Positions 37,083 to 46,278 of a stretch of DNA of 64,000 nt are shown piece after piece. The stretch comes from Cytobacillus kochii. GTDB taxonomy: Bacteria; Bacillota; Bacilli; Bacillales; Cytobacillaceae. The notes below the pieces were generated by a model. The model was not told where the DNA came from. It searched no databases and saw only the letters and a program-made list of their open reading frames with translations. The first letter of the stretch is position 1. The number at the start of each line of letters is the position of its first letter. Location of the stretch: positions 124,001-188,000 of the forward strand of contig NZ_JAIVAM010000008.1 of the NCBI RefSeq assembly GCF_020171845.1. Direction: 5' to 3'. Position numbers and translations under genes: made by a program.

Positions 37083-37099
37083 TTTAGGGGGTAGTTAGA

Positions 37100-37900
37100 A
37101 TGGGATTTAGTAAACCGCAAGAAATTATGGAACAGACGATTGCAACAGGTGTTGCAAAAACGAAAACACCACTTTTGTCGCTGTTGGTTTTAGGCTTTTT
37201 AGGTGGGGCATTTATTGCACTAGGATTTTTATTAGACATTCGTGTTATTGGGAATTTACCGGCAGAGTGGGGAAGTTTCGGATCGTTTTTAGGTGCAGCA
37301 GTTTTCCCTTTAGGCCTTGTATTAGTAGTATTGGCTGGGGCTGAATTGATTACAGGTAACATGATGTCAGTTGCGAGTGCTTTGTTCTCAAAGAGAATTA
37401 GTCTTGGGCAATTATTAAATAATTGGTTTTGGGTGTTATTATCCAATTTTGTAGGGGCACTGTTTGTTGCTTATTTCTTTGGACATGTCGTTGGATTAAC
37501 AGAGACAGGTCCATATCTAGATAAAACAGTAGCGATTGCTGGTGCAAAAATTGATGATACATTCTTACAAACATTTGTTTCAGCGATTGGTTGTAACTGG
37601 CTCGTATGCCTAGCTGTTTGGTTAGCTTATGGTGCTCATGATTTTGCAGGTAAAATTTTGGCTATTTGGTTCCCGGTTATGGCATTTGTTGCGATTGGAT
37701 TCCAGCACGTTGTTGCCAACATGTTCGTTATTCCAGCTGCGATTTTTGCAGGTTCGTTTACTTGGATAGATTTCATTGGTAATATCATACCTGCCTTTTT
37801 AGGTAATGTAGTTGGAGGGGCTGTTTTTGTTGGCCTAGCTTACTTTGTCTCCTATAAACCAAAAAATGAAACAAATGCTCAGTTGAAAAAAGCTTCATAA
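37100..37900 (+). CDS. yrhG: Formate/nitrite channel family transporter (YrhG/FocA-like)
   Basis: 266 residues with six membrane segments. FNT-family features are the AGAELITGNMMS region (broken helix), FFGHVVG, and the central-pore stretch SAIGCNWLVCLAVWLAYGA with CNWLV, the family hallmark. The context of formate dehydrogenase and FdhD points to formate as substrate. The ATG follows AGGGGGTAG, immediately after the attenuator-like hairpin. Confidence 0.92.
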   Translation: MGFSKPQEIMEQTIATGVAKTKTPLLSLLVLGFLGGAFIALGFLLDIRVIGNLPAEWGSFGSFLGAAVFPLGLVLVVLAGAELITGNMMSVASALFSKRISLGQLLNNWFWVLLSNFVGALFVAYFFGHVVGLTETGPYLDKTVAIAGAKIDDTFLQTFVSAIGCNWLVCLAVWLAYGAHDFAGKILAIWFPVMAFVAIGFQHVVANMFVIPAAIFAGSFTWIDFIGNIIPAFLGNVVGGAVFVGLAYFVSYKPKNETNAQLKKAS

Positions 37901-37961
37901 TAGAAACACAATCATCATAGCTTACATACAATAATCTATTAGAGATATTGGATGTGAGCAA

Positions 37962-38084
37962 ATGCAGCAATATTATTGTGATTATTGTAAAACGCTATAT
38001 AAAGAACAAGGGGTTTGCCGTGTTTGTGGTCAAATCATTGATAAAACGATTATCATTGATGTGCATAAGCAAGGCAATAAATAA
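37962..38084 (+). CDS. 40-residue zinc-ribbon protein
   Basis: Starts ATG 37962 with GGATGTGAG upstream. Two CxxC motifs (YYCDYC and CRVCG) separated by 14 residues form a small treble-clef or zinc-ribbon-like site, followed by a short beta-rich tail (TIIIDVHK). No family recognised. It is 61 bases downstream of the formate transporter and followed by a terminator, so it may be the last gene of that unit. Confidence 0.65.
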   Translation: MQQYYCDYCKTLYKEQGVCRVCGQIIDKTIIIDVHKQGNK

Positions 38085-38178
38085 GCAAATATAATTGGTA
38101 AAGTTTGCGTAATGCCAAGAGAGCTACTTTAAGATATGATAAAAGGGCACAGCAACTCCTTCAAAACACATCTTTCTG

Positions 38179-38210
38179 AGCCGAATGAGATAACTCATTC
38201 GGCTTTTTTT
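38179..38210 (+). terminator. Terminator after the zinc-ribbon gene
   Basis: Perfect 11-bp stem AGCCGAATGAG and CTCATTCGGCT around a 3-base loop, then T6. Confidence 0.88.
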
Positions 38211-38308
38211 AATGCAAAAAATGAACGAGAAAGATTAAAAACCAATCAATGCATAAATATCCTTATTAAGGAAAAAATACCCGTACATAGATAGAAAGGG
38301 AGTTCCTT

Positions 38309-39394
38309 ATGCCAGCTATTTTATCCATCTCAGAAGTACCCCCACCAAATGAAATTACTCAAAATGAAGTGGTAGCATTTGCACGCCACTTATTTGGGCA
38401 ATCGTTCAAAGATATCGATCGTTTACTAAAAGTATTTCAAAATGGACAAATTGAAAAACGTCATTTTGCCAAAGAACTAGATTGGTTTAAAGAGGACCAT
38501 AGCTTTGCTGATAAAAATGATGCCTTCATTGAAACGGGAGTTAAACTTGGGTGTGAGGCGATTGAAAAATGTTTAACAACGAGGGAGTTTCTAAATCAAC
38601 CTATTAAGTATCAAGAGATAGATGCGATTTTTACGATTACTAGCTCAGGTTTAGCTACACCATCGCTTGAGGCAAGAATAATGAATCTATTACCCTTTTC
38701 TGAGCAAACAAAAAGGATCCCAATATGGGGTTTAGGCTGTGCAGGTGGTGCATCGGGTTTATCGAGGGCTTATGAATATTGCTTAGCTTATCCAAAAGCA
38801 AAGGTTTTAGTATTAACAATTGAATTATGCAGTTTAACTTTTCAAAGAAATGATCGCTCTAAGAGTAATCTTGTTGGTACTTCTTTATTTGCTGATGGTG
38901 TTGCCTGTGCATTAATCGCAGGTGATGAAAGTGGTTATCGAAAATATCAGAAATTGCCTGCCATCCCCCATATATACGGGACACAATCAACGACAAAAAA
39001 GGATTCGCTTGATGTAATGGGTTGGGACGTAAAGGATGATGGTTTATATGTCATATTCTCAAGAGATATTCCCACAATTATTGAAGGCTGGCTGAAGCCA
39101 AATGTACAGAAATTCTTAAATCAATTCTCATTACAAATAACCGATTTGCAACATTTTATTGCTCATCCAGGTGGAAAAAAAGTGATTGATGCTTATCAAG
39201 CGTCTTTACACATTCCTGCTGAGATGACCGCCACTTCATTAAATGTTCTAAGGGAGTTCGGCAATATGTCATCAAGCACAATATTATATGTCTTGCGAAG
39301 GTTTTTTCTACTTGGAAAAAAGGATGATATAGGTTTGGCAACTGCCTTAGGGCCGGGTTTTAGCTCGGAATTACTTTTATTAAAATGGAGGTGA
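38309..39394 (+). CDS. bpsA: Type III polyketide synthase (BpsA/BcsA)
   Basis: 361 residues, chalcone/stilbene synthase fold. The catalytic Cys is in WGLGCAGGASGLSRA (about residue 145), the His region is in HFIAHPGGKKVIDAY and the Asn in LREFGNMSSSTILYVL. In B. subtilis BpsA condenses long-chain acyl-CoA with malonyl-CoA to alkylpyrones, which BpsB methylates. The ATG follows AAAGGGAG. bpsB begins 5 bases after the stop. Confidence 0.93.
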   Translation: MPAILSISEVPPPNEITQNEVVAFARHLFGQSFKDIDRLLKVFQNGQIEKRHFAKELDWFKEDHSFADKNDAFIETGVKLGCEAIEKCLTTREFLNQPIKYQEIDAIFTITSSGLATPSLEARIMNLLPFSEQTKRIPIWGLGCAGGASGLSRAYEYCLAYPKAKVLVLTIELCSLTFQRNDRSKSNLVGTSLFADGVACALIAGDESGYRKYQKLPAIPHIYGTQSTTKKDSLDVMGWDVKDDGLYVIFSRDIPTIIEGWLKPNVQKFLNQFSLQITDLQHFIAHPGGKKVIDAYQASLHIPAEMTATSLNVLREFGNMSSSTILYVLRRFFLLGKKDDIGLATALGPGFSSELLLLKWR

Positions 39395-39399
39395 ATTAA

Positions 39400-39951
39400 A
39401 TGTTTTTTTATTTTCTTCTATTTGTTATTACTCAACGGTGTATAGAGTTAATCGTCGCAAGATTCAATGAGGACTGGATGAAAAAAAGAGGTGGCATTGA
39501 ATTTGGTCAAAGTCATTATCCACTAATCGTTATGGTACATAGTTTGTTTTTTATTGTTCTAACAGTTGAGGTAATTGTGTTCGGCAAAGGATTATCTCCT
39601 TATTGGTATTATTTACTGCCATTATTTATACTCACACAAGTAATAAGAATATGGGTGTTATCTACCTTAGGGAGGTTCTGGAATACAAAGATTATTGTTT
39701 TACCTCATGCAAAAGTGGTAACTAAAGGACCATATCGTTGGCTAAAGCACCCAAACTATACAGTCGTTGCCATGGAGTTTCTTATTATGCCTCTATTGTT
39801 TCAAGCTTACTATACTGCCCTTGTTTTCACTCTGTTGAATTTCTTTATTTTAGCCATTCGTATTCCAGTTGAGGAAGAAGCATTAAAAGCATTAACGAAA
39901 TATGAAGAAGCCTTTCCAATGAAGAGAGATGAAGAAATAGGAAAAATTTGA
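39400..39951 (+). CDS. bpsB: Isoprenylcysteine-carboxyl-methyltransferase-like membrane enzyme (BpsB/YpbQ)
   Basis: 183 residues with four to five membrane segments. The C-terminal ICMT-type SAM site is visible: TKGPYRWLKHPNYTVVAMEF and a late VEEEALKALTKYEE. In B. subtilis it methylates the alkylpyrones made by BpsA, giving methyl ethers. Overlapping expression with bpsA is implied by the 5-base gap. Confidence 0.92.
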   Translation: MFFYFLLFVITQRCIELIVARFNEDWMKKRGGIEFGQSHYPLIVMVHSLFFIVLTVEVIVFGKGLSPYWYYLLPLFILTQVIRIWVLSTLGRFWNTKIIVLPHAKVVTKGPYRWLKHPNYTVVAMEFLIMPLLFQAYYTALVFTLLNFFILAIRIPVEEEALKALTKYEEAFPMKRDEEIGKI

Positions 39952-39969
39952 AAAAGGTTTATTTTAGTA

Positions 39970-40025
39970 TTGAAAATCATTCTCGATTATGATAAATTAT
40001 TAATTGAAGATGATACTTATTCTCA
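39970..40025 (+). promoter_or_regulatory. Promoter with two Fur-box-like sites
   Basis: TGAAAATCATTCTCG (39971-39985) and TGATACTTATTCTCA (40011-40025) each match the 7-1-7 Fur/PerR-type consensus TGATAAT-N-ATTATCA at 12 of 14 positions. A possible -35 TTGAAA (39970-39975) and -10 TAAATT (39993-39998) have a 17-base spacer between and under the boxes. Confidence 0.6.
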
Positions 40026-40047
40026 ATTAATGAAAGGCGTGATACAT

Positions 40048-40143
40048 TTGACAGCTCTTTTTGTGGTTGGCACTATCGCTGTATATGGTGCAGTAATGAA
40101 ATATGTGTTGAATGGTGTTACAAAGTCTGAAGCAAAATCTTAA
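40048..40143 (+). CDS. 31-residue membrane-like peptide, possibly Fur-regulated
   Basis: TTG 40048 follows AAAGGCGTGA. The peptide has one hydrophobic segment (TALFVVGTIAVYGAVMKYVL) and a Lys/Ser end (KSEAKS). It has its own Fur-like operator region and terminator, so it is a separate short transcript just before dynA. B. subtilis has small Fur-regulated basic proteins (FbpA-C); equivalence is possible from size, Lys content and regulation but not shown. Confidence 0.6.
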   Translation: MTALFVVGTIAVYGAVMKYVLNGVTKSEAKS

Positions 40144-40172
40144 ATTAGCGTTTACCCCTTTATTACATATAG

Positions 40173-40209
40173 GAAGAAGCCTTAGTGAGTGAGGCTTCTT
40201 CTTTTTTTT
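40173..40209 (+). terminator. Terminator of the 31-residue peptide
   Basis: GAAGAAGCCT (40173-40182) and AGGCTTCTTC (40192-40201) with T8. Confidence 0.88.
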
Positions 40210-40337
40210 GGTGAAAATACCAATTTTCCTAACGAAAGGTTCACTTTACCCCATATTTATAATATATTAATACCTATATAGGAAAAAAGCTTGCGCAATT
40301 GTAATAGTAGTAAATTGATGTGACAAGGGGATTAATT

Positions 40338-43300
40338 ATGGTTCAAACAGTGGGTAAACAACTTAGTCAAAATGAATTAATTGAAAGAATAGCAGCATTA
40401 TCATTGTTTTTTGAACAAAATGGAGATAATGTTTCTGCTTCAAGAGCAAGAGACCTCGTCTATAAATTACGAGATTCACAATACGCGATTGCATTTTGTG
40501 GACATTTCTCTGCGGGTAAATCGAGCATGATCAATAAAATTGTGGGAGAAAACTTACTGCCATCCAGCCCTATCCCAACAAGTGCGAATTTAGTTAAAGT
40601 GAAATCTGGAGAGGATTATGCCAAGGTGTATCTAAAGGAAGGGATGCCAAAGCTCTATCCTGCACCTTATGATTATGAAAAAATTAAAAAATATAGTAAA
40701 GATGGCGACCTCATTCATACCGTAGAAATTAGCCATTCGGAAACAAATTTGCCAAAAGATACGGTTATTATGGATACACCAGGAATTGATTCAACAGATG
40801 ATGCACATAGAATTGCTACTGAGTCGGCTCTACATTTAGCTGATATGGTCTTTTATGTGATGGATTATAATCATGTGCAATCAGAACTCAATTTCTTATT
40901 CACTAAAGACTTAACTGCAGCGGGTAAACAAGTATACTTAATTATCAATCAAATAGATAAACATCGAGAAGAAGAATTAAGTTTTCAACATTTTACTGAA
41001 AGTGTAAAGGATTCTTTCGCCTCGTGGGGCGTTCAACCTGAAAGAATCTTCTATACATCGTTGAAGAAACCAGAGTTACCACATAATGATTTTTCTGCTC
41101 TTCAGAAATTCATCTACGAGCAAATTGGCCAAAAAGATAGGCTCTTACCACAATCTGTTCTTCACTCATTACAGAAGTTAACTGAAGATCATTTTATCTA
41201 CTTAGAAGAAAAAGACGCTCATGACATAGCAGCTAATGAGGAAATTTTAGCAGCTCTGCCTGAAGATGAACGAGCGCTCGTATTTGAAAAGATTGAACAA
41301 TTACAGTCACATAAACAAGCATTGCAGCAAAAAAAATATCAAGCAGAAATTGATTTGAATCATGATATGGAAGATCTCTTAAATAATGCTTATTTAATGC
41401 CGTTTCAAACGAGAGAATTAGCTGAGAATTACTTAGAATCGATGCAACCTGGCTTTAAAGTGGGCCTATTATTTGCGAAGGCTAAAACTGAACAAGAACG
41501 AAGTACAAGGCTAAGTCTTTTATATAACGATTTAAAGGAAAAAGTCCAATCGCAAATTGAATGGCATGTGAAAGAGTTATTCTTAAAAAAATTAAAAGAT
41601 GATCACATACATCATAATGAGTTACAGTCACAAGCTCAAAACATTAATATCAATATACCAGAAAGCCTGTTAAAGACAGCTATTAAAGAAGGGGCGAGGC
41701 TCTCAGGTGATTATGTTTTGCAATATACAAGGGATGTGTCTGATGCTGTAAAAAAAGAAACGAAGAAACAAATAATCAACTGGAAAGAGTTGTATTTGAA
41801 AGAGTTAGAAGAGTTAGCTAATGAAAAAATTCTCGCAATGAAAGATGAATGGGATGCTTATGCTCGTTTCGGTGAGGCACTTAATATATTACAGGAAATT
41901 AAAGCAAAACAATCAGAGCAAAAAGCAGAAATTAAGAAGCTATTGGCAGGAGAGCTAGACCATAAAAAAGTTTCAGCTTCCGTCCAAGAGTTAATGAGAC
42001 CAAAGGATGAAGATGTCCAAATTATTCGTGAAGGTGAAGAAGAGTTTGTTGATAATAAACAAGTAGTGACTACTCATTCAATTGTTGAAAAAGAAATGAA
42101 CCAAGAAAATAATCATGAAGCTGATATCGAGGCACAAATTAGTAAGCTCGAGCATACCGCAAAAGAGTTACGAGATATCCCAGGTTTCCACAAAATATCA
42201 GCAGAGCTATTAGAGAAAGCTGACCGACTACAATCACGTAGTTTCACTGTTGCTTTGTTTGGTGCCTTTAGTGCTGGAAAATCTTCGTTTGCCAACGCAT
42301 TAATTGGTGAAAAAATCTTGCCGGTATCGCCAAATCCAACAACTGCTGCCATTAATAAAATTATGCCTGTTACTGCTGAGTACCCTCATGGTACAGTTAA
42401 GGTATTTGTAAAAAGTGAAAAAGTCATGTTTGCAGATATTAATCGTTCACTACAAGTCTTTAATCAACAAGCGCAATCATTTAGTGAAGCCATAGGGAAG
42501 ATAGATGTGATTTTAAAAGAGCATCACGACTTTGATGCACATGAAAAAACGCACTTTGCCTTTCTTGCGGCCTTTGGCAAAGGTTATAATAATTTTCAGG
42601 AAAAGCTTGGGAAAGAAGTGATCACAGACCTCACAGAACTAGCAGATTATGTTGCTAAAGAAGAAAAATCATGTTTTGTTGAGATGATTGAAGTATATTA
42701 TCAATGTGATTTGACTGACAGAGGCATTACACTCGTTGATACTCCAGGTGCGGATTCCATTAACGCACGTCATACAGGAGTAGCTTTTGACTATATTAAA
42801 AACTCAGATGCCATTCTTTTCGTGACGTACTATAATCATGCTTTCTCCAAAGCCGATCGTGAGTTCCTTATACAGTTGGGCCGGGTTAAAGATGCGTTCG
42901 AACTTGATAAAATGTTCTTTATTGTCAATGCCATTGACCTTGCAAGTGATGAAGAGGAGAAAAACGATGTCTTGCAATATGTTCATGATCAGCTCATTCA
43001 ATACGGCATTAGAAGACCAACATTACATGGGTTATCGAGTTTACAGGCATTATTCGAAAAACAATCAGGCGAAGAACATTCTTCTGGAATGAAGGATTTT
43101 GAAGAAAGTTTCTATCGTTTCATTAATCACGATTTGATGTCACTTTCATTATCTGCTGCTGAACTTGAGTGGAATCGAGTAATGAACCAATTGCGCACAT
43201 TTATCGAATCTTCTAAAGAAAGTAAAGAAGCCAAGTTAGCAAAAAGAGAACTTCTGACGAATGAACTAGCGATTATTAAAGAGAAAATTGCTAAAGATGA

Positions 43301-43988
43301 TCTTGATTTATTAACTCAAGCATTAAATCAAGAAGCGGATGAACTAGTGTTTTATATCAAACAAAGAGTTTTCTTACGATTTAATGATTTCTTAAAAGAA
43401 TCTTTTAATCCAGGACAATTAAAAGAGGATGGCCGTGATATGAAAAAAGCGCTCCAAGTAGCTTTGGAGGACTTTTTACAAAGTTTCGGATATGATTTTG
43501 CTCAAGAATTACGAGCGACGACCATTCGTCTAGAAGTATTTATAGGAAAGTTATTACAACAAACCTACGAGAAACGAAGTAACCAAGTAAACCAATTGAA
43601 TCGCGATGTAACCTTTAGTCGTCCAGAAAATCCTTCTTTTGAAGGGGTGAATTTTGAGTCTGCTTTCAGTAACGTGGATCGCACTACATTTAAAAAAGCA
43701 ATGAGTTATTTTAAAAACCCTAAGAACTTCTTTGAGAAGAATGAAAGAAAATTACTAGCAGAAAGTCTTGAGGAAAGCTTGCAAGAACCAACAGATGTAT
43801 ATTTACATGAATCATCTAAACAACTCAAAGATTATTATGATGAAAAACTTTCAGCCGTTTATCAACAACTACTGTCTGATTTAATTGCTGAATCAGAAGA
43901 GTATTATAAAGGGTTGTTAGCAACATTATCTCAAGACTTCCCAATTGAACAGCTAGTTGCAACAGAAGAACGTCTGAGGGCCTATTAA
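40338..43988 (+). CDS. dynA: DynA, double dynamin-like membrane-remodelling GTPase
   Basis: 1216 residues in two fused dynamin-like halves. Half 1: P-loop GHFSAGKSS, switch DTPGID, and NQIDK for guanine recognition. Half 2: P-loop GAFSAGKSS, DTPGAD, and NAID. Between and after them are long helical stalk regions, with hydrophobic paddle-like parts expected to bind membrane. In B. subtilis DynA (YpbR) tethers and fuses membranes and protects against phage and membrane damage. The ATG at 40338 follows AAGGGGA; GTG 40320 overlaps nothing useful. Intact over its great length. Confidence 0.94.
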   Translation: MVQTVGKQLSQNELIERIAALSLFFEQNGDNVSASRARDLVYKLRDSQYAIAFCGHFSAGKSSMINKIVGENLLPSSPIPTSANLVKVKSGEDYAKVYLKEGMPKLYPAPYDYEKIKKYSKDGDLIHTVEISHSETNLPKDTVIMDTPGIDSTDDAHRIATESALHLADMVFYVMDYNHVQSELNFLFTKDLTAAGKQVYLIINQIDKHREEELSFQHFTESVKDSFASWGVQPERIFYTSLKKPELPHNDFSALQKFIYEQIGQKDRLLPQSVLHSLQKLTEDHFIYLEEKDAHDIAANEEILAALPEDERALVFEKIEQLQSHKQALQQKKYQAEIDLNHDMEDLLNNAYLMPFQTRELAENYLESMQPGFKVGLLFAKAKTEQERSTRLSLLYNDLKEKVQSQIEWHVKELFLKKLKDDHIHHNELQSQAQNININIPESLLKTAIKEGARLSGDYVLQYTRDVSDAVKKETKKQIINWKELYLKELEELANEKILAMKDEWDAYARFGEALNILQEIKAKQSEQKAEIKKLLAGELDHKKVSASVQELMRPKDEDVQIIREGEEEFVDNKQVVTTHSIVEKEMNQENNHEADIEAQISKLEHTAKELRDIPGFHKISAELLEKADRLQSRSFTVALFGAFSAGKSSFANALIGEKILPVSPNPTTAAINKIMPVTAEYPHGTVKVFVKSEKVMFADINRSLQVFNQQAQSFSEAIGKIDVILKEHHDFDAHEKTHFAFLAAFGKGYNNFQEKLGKEVITDLTELADYVAKEEKSCFVEMIEVYYQCDLTDRGITLVDTPGADSINARHTGVAFDYIKNSDAILFVTYYNHAFSKADREFLIQLGRVKDAFELDKMFFIVNAIDLASDEEEKNDVLQYVHDQLIQYGIRRPTLHGLSSLQALFEKQSGEEHSSGMKDFEESFYRFINHDLMSLSLSAAELEWNRVMNQLRTFIESSKESKEAKLAKRELLTNELAIIKEKIAKDDLDLLTQALNQEADELVFYIKQRVFLRFNDFLKESFNPGQLKEDGRDMKKALQVALEDFLQSFGYDFAQELRATTIRLEVFIGKLLQQTYEKRSNQVNQLNRDVTFSRPENPSFEGVNFESAFSNVDRTTFKKAMSYFKNPKNFFEKNERKLLAESLEESLQEPTDVYLHESSKQLKDYYDEKLSAVYQQLLSDLIAESEEYYKGLLATLSQDFPIEQLVATEERLRAY

Positions 43989-44007
43989 GGCATTGGAGGT
44001 GACATGC

Positions 44008-44211
44008 TTGAAAGATGTGAATGCCTTTCATGCATGTGCAACTTGTGTAAACTTCTTAGCCGTTAAAAATGAAAATGGAATGAGATATTTTTGTGAACGT
44101 TTAGGTTATGAAACGATGCCTAATTACAAGTTTAATTGCTGGGAGCCTAAGGATCATGTGAAAAGACTTATTGAAAAAAGAAAGGGTGACGGGGATGAAC
44201 AGCTTAGTTAA
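44008..44211 (+). CDS. Small cysteine-containing protein
   Basis: 67 residues from a TTG at 44008 behind GGAGGTGA. Four Cys (HACATC, FCERLG, NCWEPK) could bind a metal. No family confidently recognised. It starts 20 bases after dynA and overlaps the start of the rhodanese gene, so the three genes probably form one operon. Confidence 0.7.
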   Translation: MKDVNAFHACATCVNFLAVKNENGMRYFCERLGYETMPNYKFNCWEPKDHVKRLIEKRKGDGDEQLS

Positions 44212-45028
44212 CGTAGAATGGCTCTTCCAACATCTAAATGATGTGAGAGTGATTGATTGTAGATTTAACCTCGCTAATCCTGAAGAAGGATTTGAGCAGT
44301 ATCGCACCGGTCATATTCCCGGCGCTGTTTATTTTCACCTAGAACAAGATCTATCATCAAAAGTAGAAGAGCATGGGGGTAGACACCCACTGCCTTTAGC
44401 AGAGCAATTTGTCCAGAAGGCAGAAGCGGTTGGAATAACGAATGATACAAAAATTGTCGTTTATGACAACGGGGAAGGGTCATTTGCTGCTCGTTGTTGG
44501 TGGGTGTTTCACTATTTTGGTCATGAGCAAGTATATATTTTAGATGGCGGCTTTAAAGAATGGCTAGCTTCAGGTCATCCTACTGAAAGCAAGGTTCAGT
44601 CATTTGGTCGCGGTGAATTCACAGCAACCATTCAAACGGACATGGTTGCCGATTACAAACAAGTAAAAGAAGCAATTGAGCATTCGAATAATGAAGTGGT
44701 GTTAATTGATTCAAGAGAAGAAAAGAGATATCTCGGTTTGATTGAACCGATTGATAAGAAAGCAGGTCATATACCTGGAGCAATGAATAAAGTTTGGATG
44801 GACACTTTAAGTGAAGGCAAGTTTAAATCAATTGATGAGCAAAAGCAACGGTTTTCAGAAATTGAGAAAGACAAGCATATTATAGTTTATTGTGGTTCAG
44901 GGATTACGGCCTCTCCCAATTATTTAGCATTAAAAGAAGCTGGTTACAAAAATGTAAAGCTCTATCCTGGTAGCTTTAGTGATTGGATTTCTTATGACGA
45001 GCATCCCATTGCTACGAAAGAGAAATAA
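44195..45028 (+). CDS. Two-domain rhodanese (thiosulfate/3-mercaptopyruvate sulfurtransferase)
   Basis: 277 residues. An inactive N-terminal rhodanese domain (VIDCRFNL, GHIPGAVYFHLE) and an active C-terminal one whose loop VYCGSGITASPN carries the persulfide Cys. Moves sulfane sulfur to cyanide or thiols. The ATG at 44195 follows AAGGGTGAC and lies inside the preceding gene. CGSGIT resembles the mercaptopyruvate-type loops, but the substrate is uncertain. Confidence 0.9.
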   Translation: MNSLVNVEWLFQHLNDVRVIDCRFNLANPEEGFEQYRTGHIPGAVYFHLEQDLSSKVEEHGGRHPLPLAEQFVQKAEAVGITNDTKIVVYDNGEGSFAARCWWVFHYFGHEQVYILDGGFKEWLASGHPTESKVQSFGRGEFTATIQTDMVADYKQVKEAIEHSNNEVVLIDSREEKRYLGLIEPIDKKAGHIPGAMNKVWMDTLSEGKFKSIDEQKQRFSEIEKDKHIIVYCGSGITASPNYLALKEAGYKNVKLYPGSFSDWISYDEHPIATKEK

Positions 45029-45036
45029 TTTTTATA

Positions 45037-45100
45037 GGGAAATCCGACCTCGTTGTCACCTTAACTGGTTGCGATGACAACGGATTTTCCTCTTTTTTTT
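45037..45100 (+). terminator. Terminator of the dynA operon
   Basis: Two-part stem: GGAAATCCG near 45039 pairs with CGGATTTTCC near 45080-45089, with an inner GTTGTCA/TGACAAC helix, followed by TCT8. Confidence 0.75.
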
Positions 45101-45188
45101 GCAGCAATAAATCCGTTACAGAGCGAAAACCATACATTTTTTATATCTATGTTATAATAATGATACTTTAGATGGAGGAGGAACAATT

Positions 45189-46088
45189 TTGAACGAAAAT
45201 CAACAACCACAAAACCCGCGATTCCTTCTTGTAGATGGGATGGCTTTATTATTTCGAGCTTATTTTGCAACAGCTGTTACTGGTCAATTTATGTATAACT
45301 CTAAAGGAACGCCAACCAATGGCATATATGGATTTATGAAGCATTTCTTAATGGGTGTGAACCATTTTAACCCTAGCCATGTTGCCGTTTGTTGGGATAT
45401 GGGCAGTAAAACATTCAGAACAGATATGTATAACGGGTATAAATCAAATCGACCGGAAGCACCGATTGAATTGGTCCCACAATTTGAGCTGGCGAAAGAT
45501 ATGGTCGCGAGCTTTGATATTCCAAATATCGGTGTGACAGGTTATGAAGCAGATGATTGTATCGGCACGCTTTCACAGGTTTTAAAAGAAGAAGCAGAGG
45601 TTGTGATTCTTACAGGGGATCGTGATATTTTACAGGTATTAGATAAGAATGTATCGGTTGCCCTTTTGAAAAAAGGGATGGGTAATTATGAAGTCCACAC
45701 ACCAGATAGCTTTTATGAAGAGAAAGGGATACAACCAAGGCAGTTAATCGATTTAAAAGCATTTATGGGTGACCCAAGCGATAATTATCCTGGGGTAAAG
45801 GGGATTGGTGAGAAGACTGCATTAAAACTCTTACAAACATACGAGCATATAGAAGGCGTATTAGAGAACATCGAAGCACTAACAAAAGGGCAAAAAACTA
45901 AAATCGAGCAAGATTTGGACATGCTACATTTAAGTAGACAATTAGCAGAAATTAAATGTGATGTTCCTGTTGAATGTACTTTATTAGAAGCTGAATGGAA
46001 ATATAACGTAAATAAAGTTAATCAGAAGCTAGAAGAAATTGAACTAAGAGGTATTGCTAAATTACTGCGTCAACCTGCAGTGATTTAA
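45189..46088 (+). CDS. ypcP: YpcP, 5'-3' exonuclease
   Basis: 299 residues, homologous to the 5' nuclease domain of DNA polymerase I. Acidic metal sites are in LVDGMALLFRAYF, YEADDCIGTLS, LTGDRDILQV and GDPSDNYPGVKGIGEKTA; the last contains the helix-hairpin-helix DNA-binding turn. In B. subtilis YpcP (Fen-like) helps remove RNA primers of Okazaki fragments. TTG start behind GGAGGAGG. Confidence 0.94.
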   Translation: MNENQQPQNPRFLLVDGMALLFRAYFATAVTGQFMYNSKGTPTNGIYGFMKHFLMGVNHFNPSHVAVCWDMGSKTFRTDMYNGYKSNRPEAPIELVPQFELAKDMVASFDIPNIGVTGYEADDCIGTLSQVLKEEAEVVILTGDRDILQVLDKNVSVALLKKGMGNYEVHTPDSFYEEKGIQPRQLIDLKAFMGDPSDNYPGVKGIGEKTALKLLQTYEHIEGVLENIEALTKGQKTKIEQDLDMLHLSRQLAEIKCDVPVECTLLEAEWKYNVNKVNQKLEEIELRGIAKLLRQPAVI

Positions 46089-46093
46089 CGTTT

Positions 46094-46131
46094 AAGTCAT
46101 TGGGAATAGTCATTCCTGATGGCTTTTTTTG
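46094..46131 (+). terminator. Terminator of ypcP
   Basis: AGTCATTGGGAAT and ATTCCTGATGGCT pair with small mismatches, followed by T7. Confidence 0.75.
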
Positions 46132-46278
46132 TTATATTAAATTGCGTTTTCCCCACCAAAACTTTCCGGTTCATCGTATATTGCACTTCCTCTCAATAAA
46201 TTTACCAAAATTATTATAGCAAGTATTTAAGAAACTAACACAAAATGTATGATAGATCATTCATTTAAAGGAGACGTT

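Noticed and set aside
45061-45270. Minus-strand frame over the ypcP start
   Set aside because: Antisense to a terminator and to the conserved ypcP N-terminus; no ribosome site.
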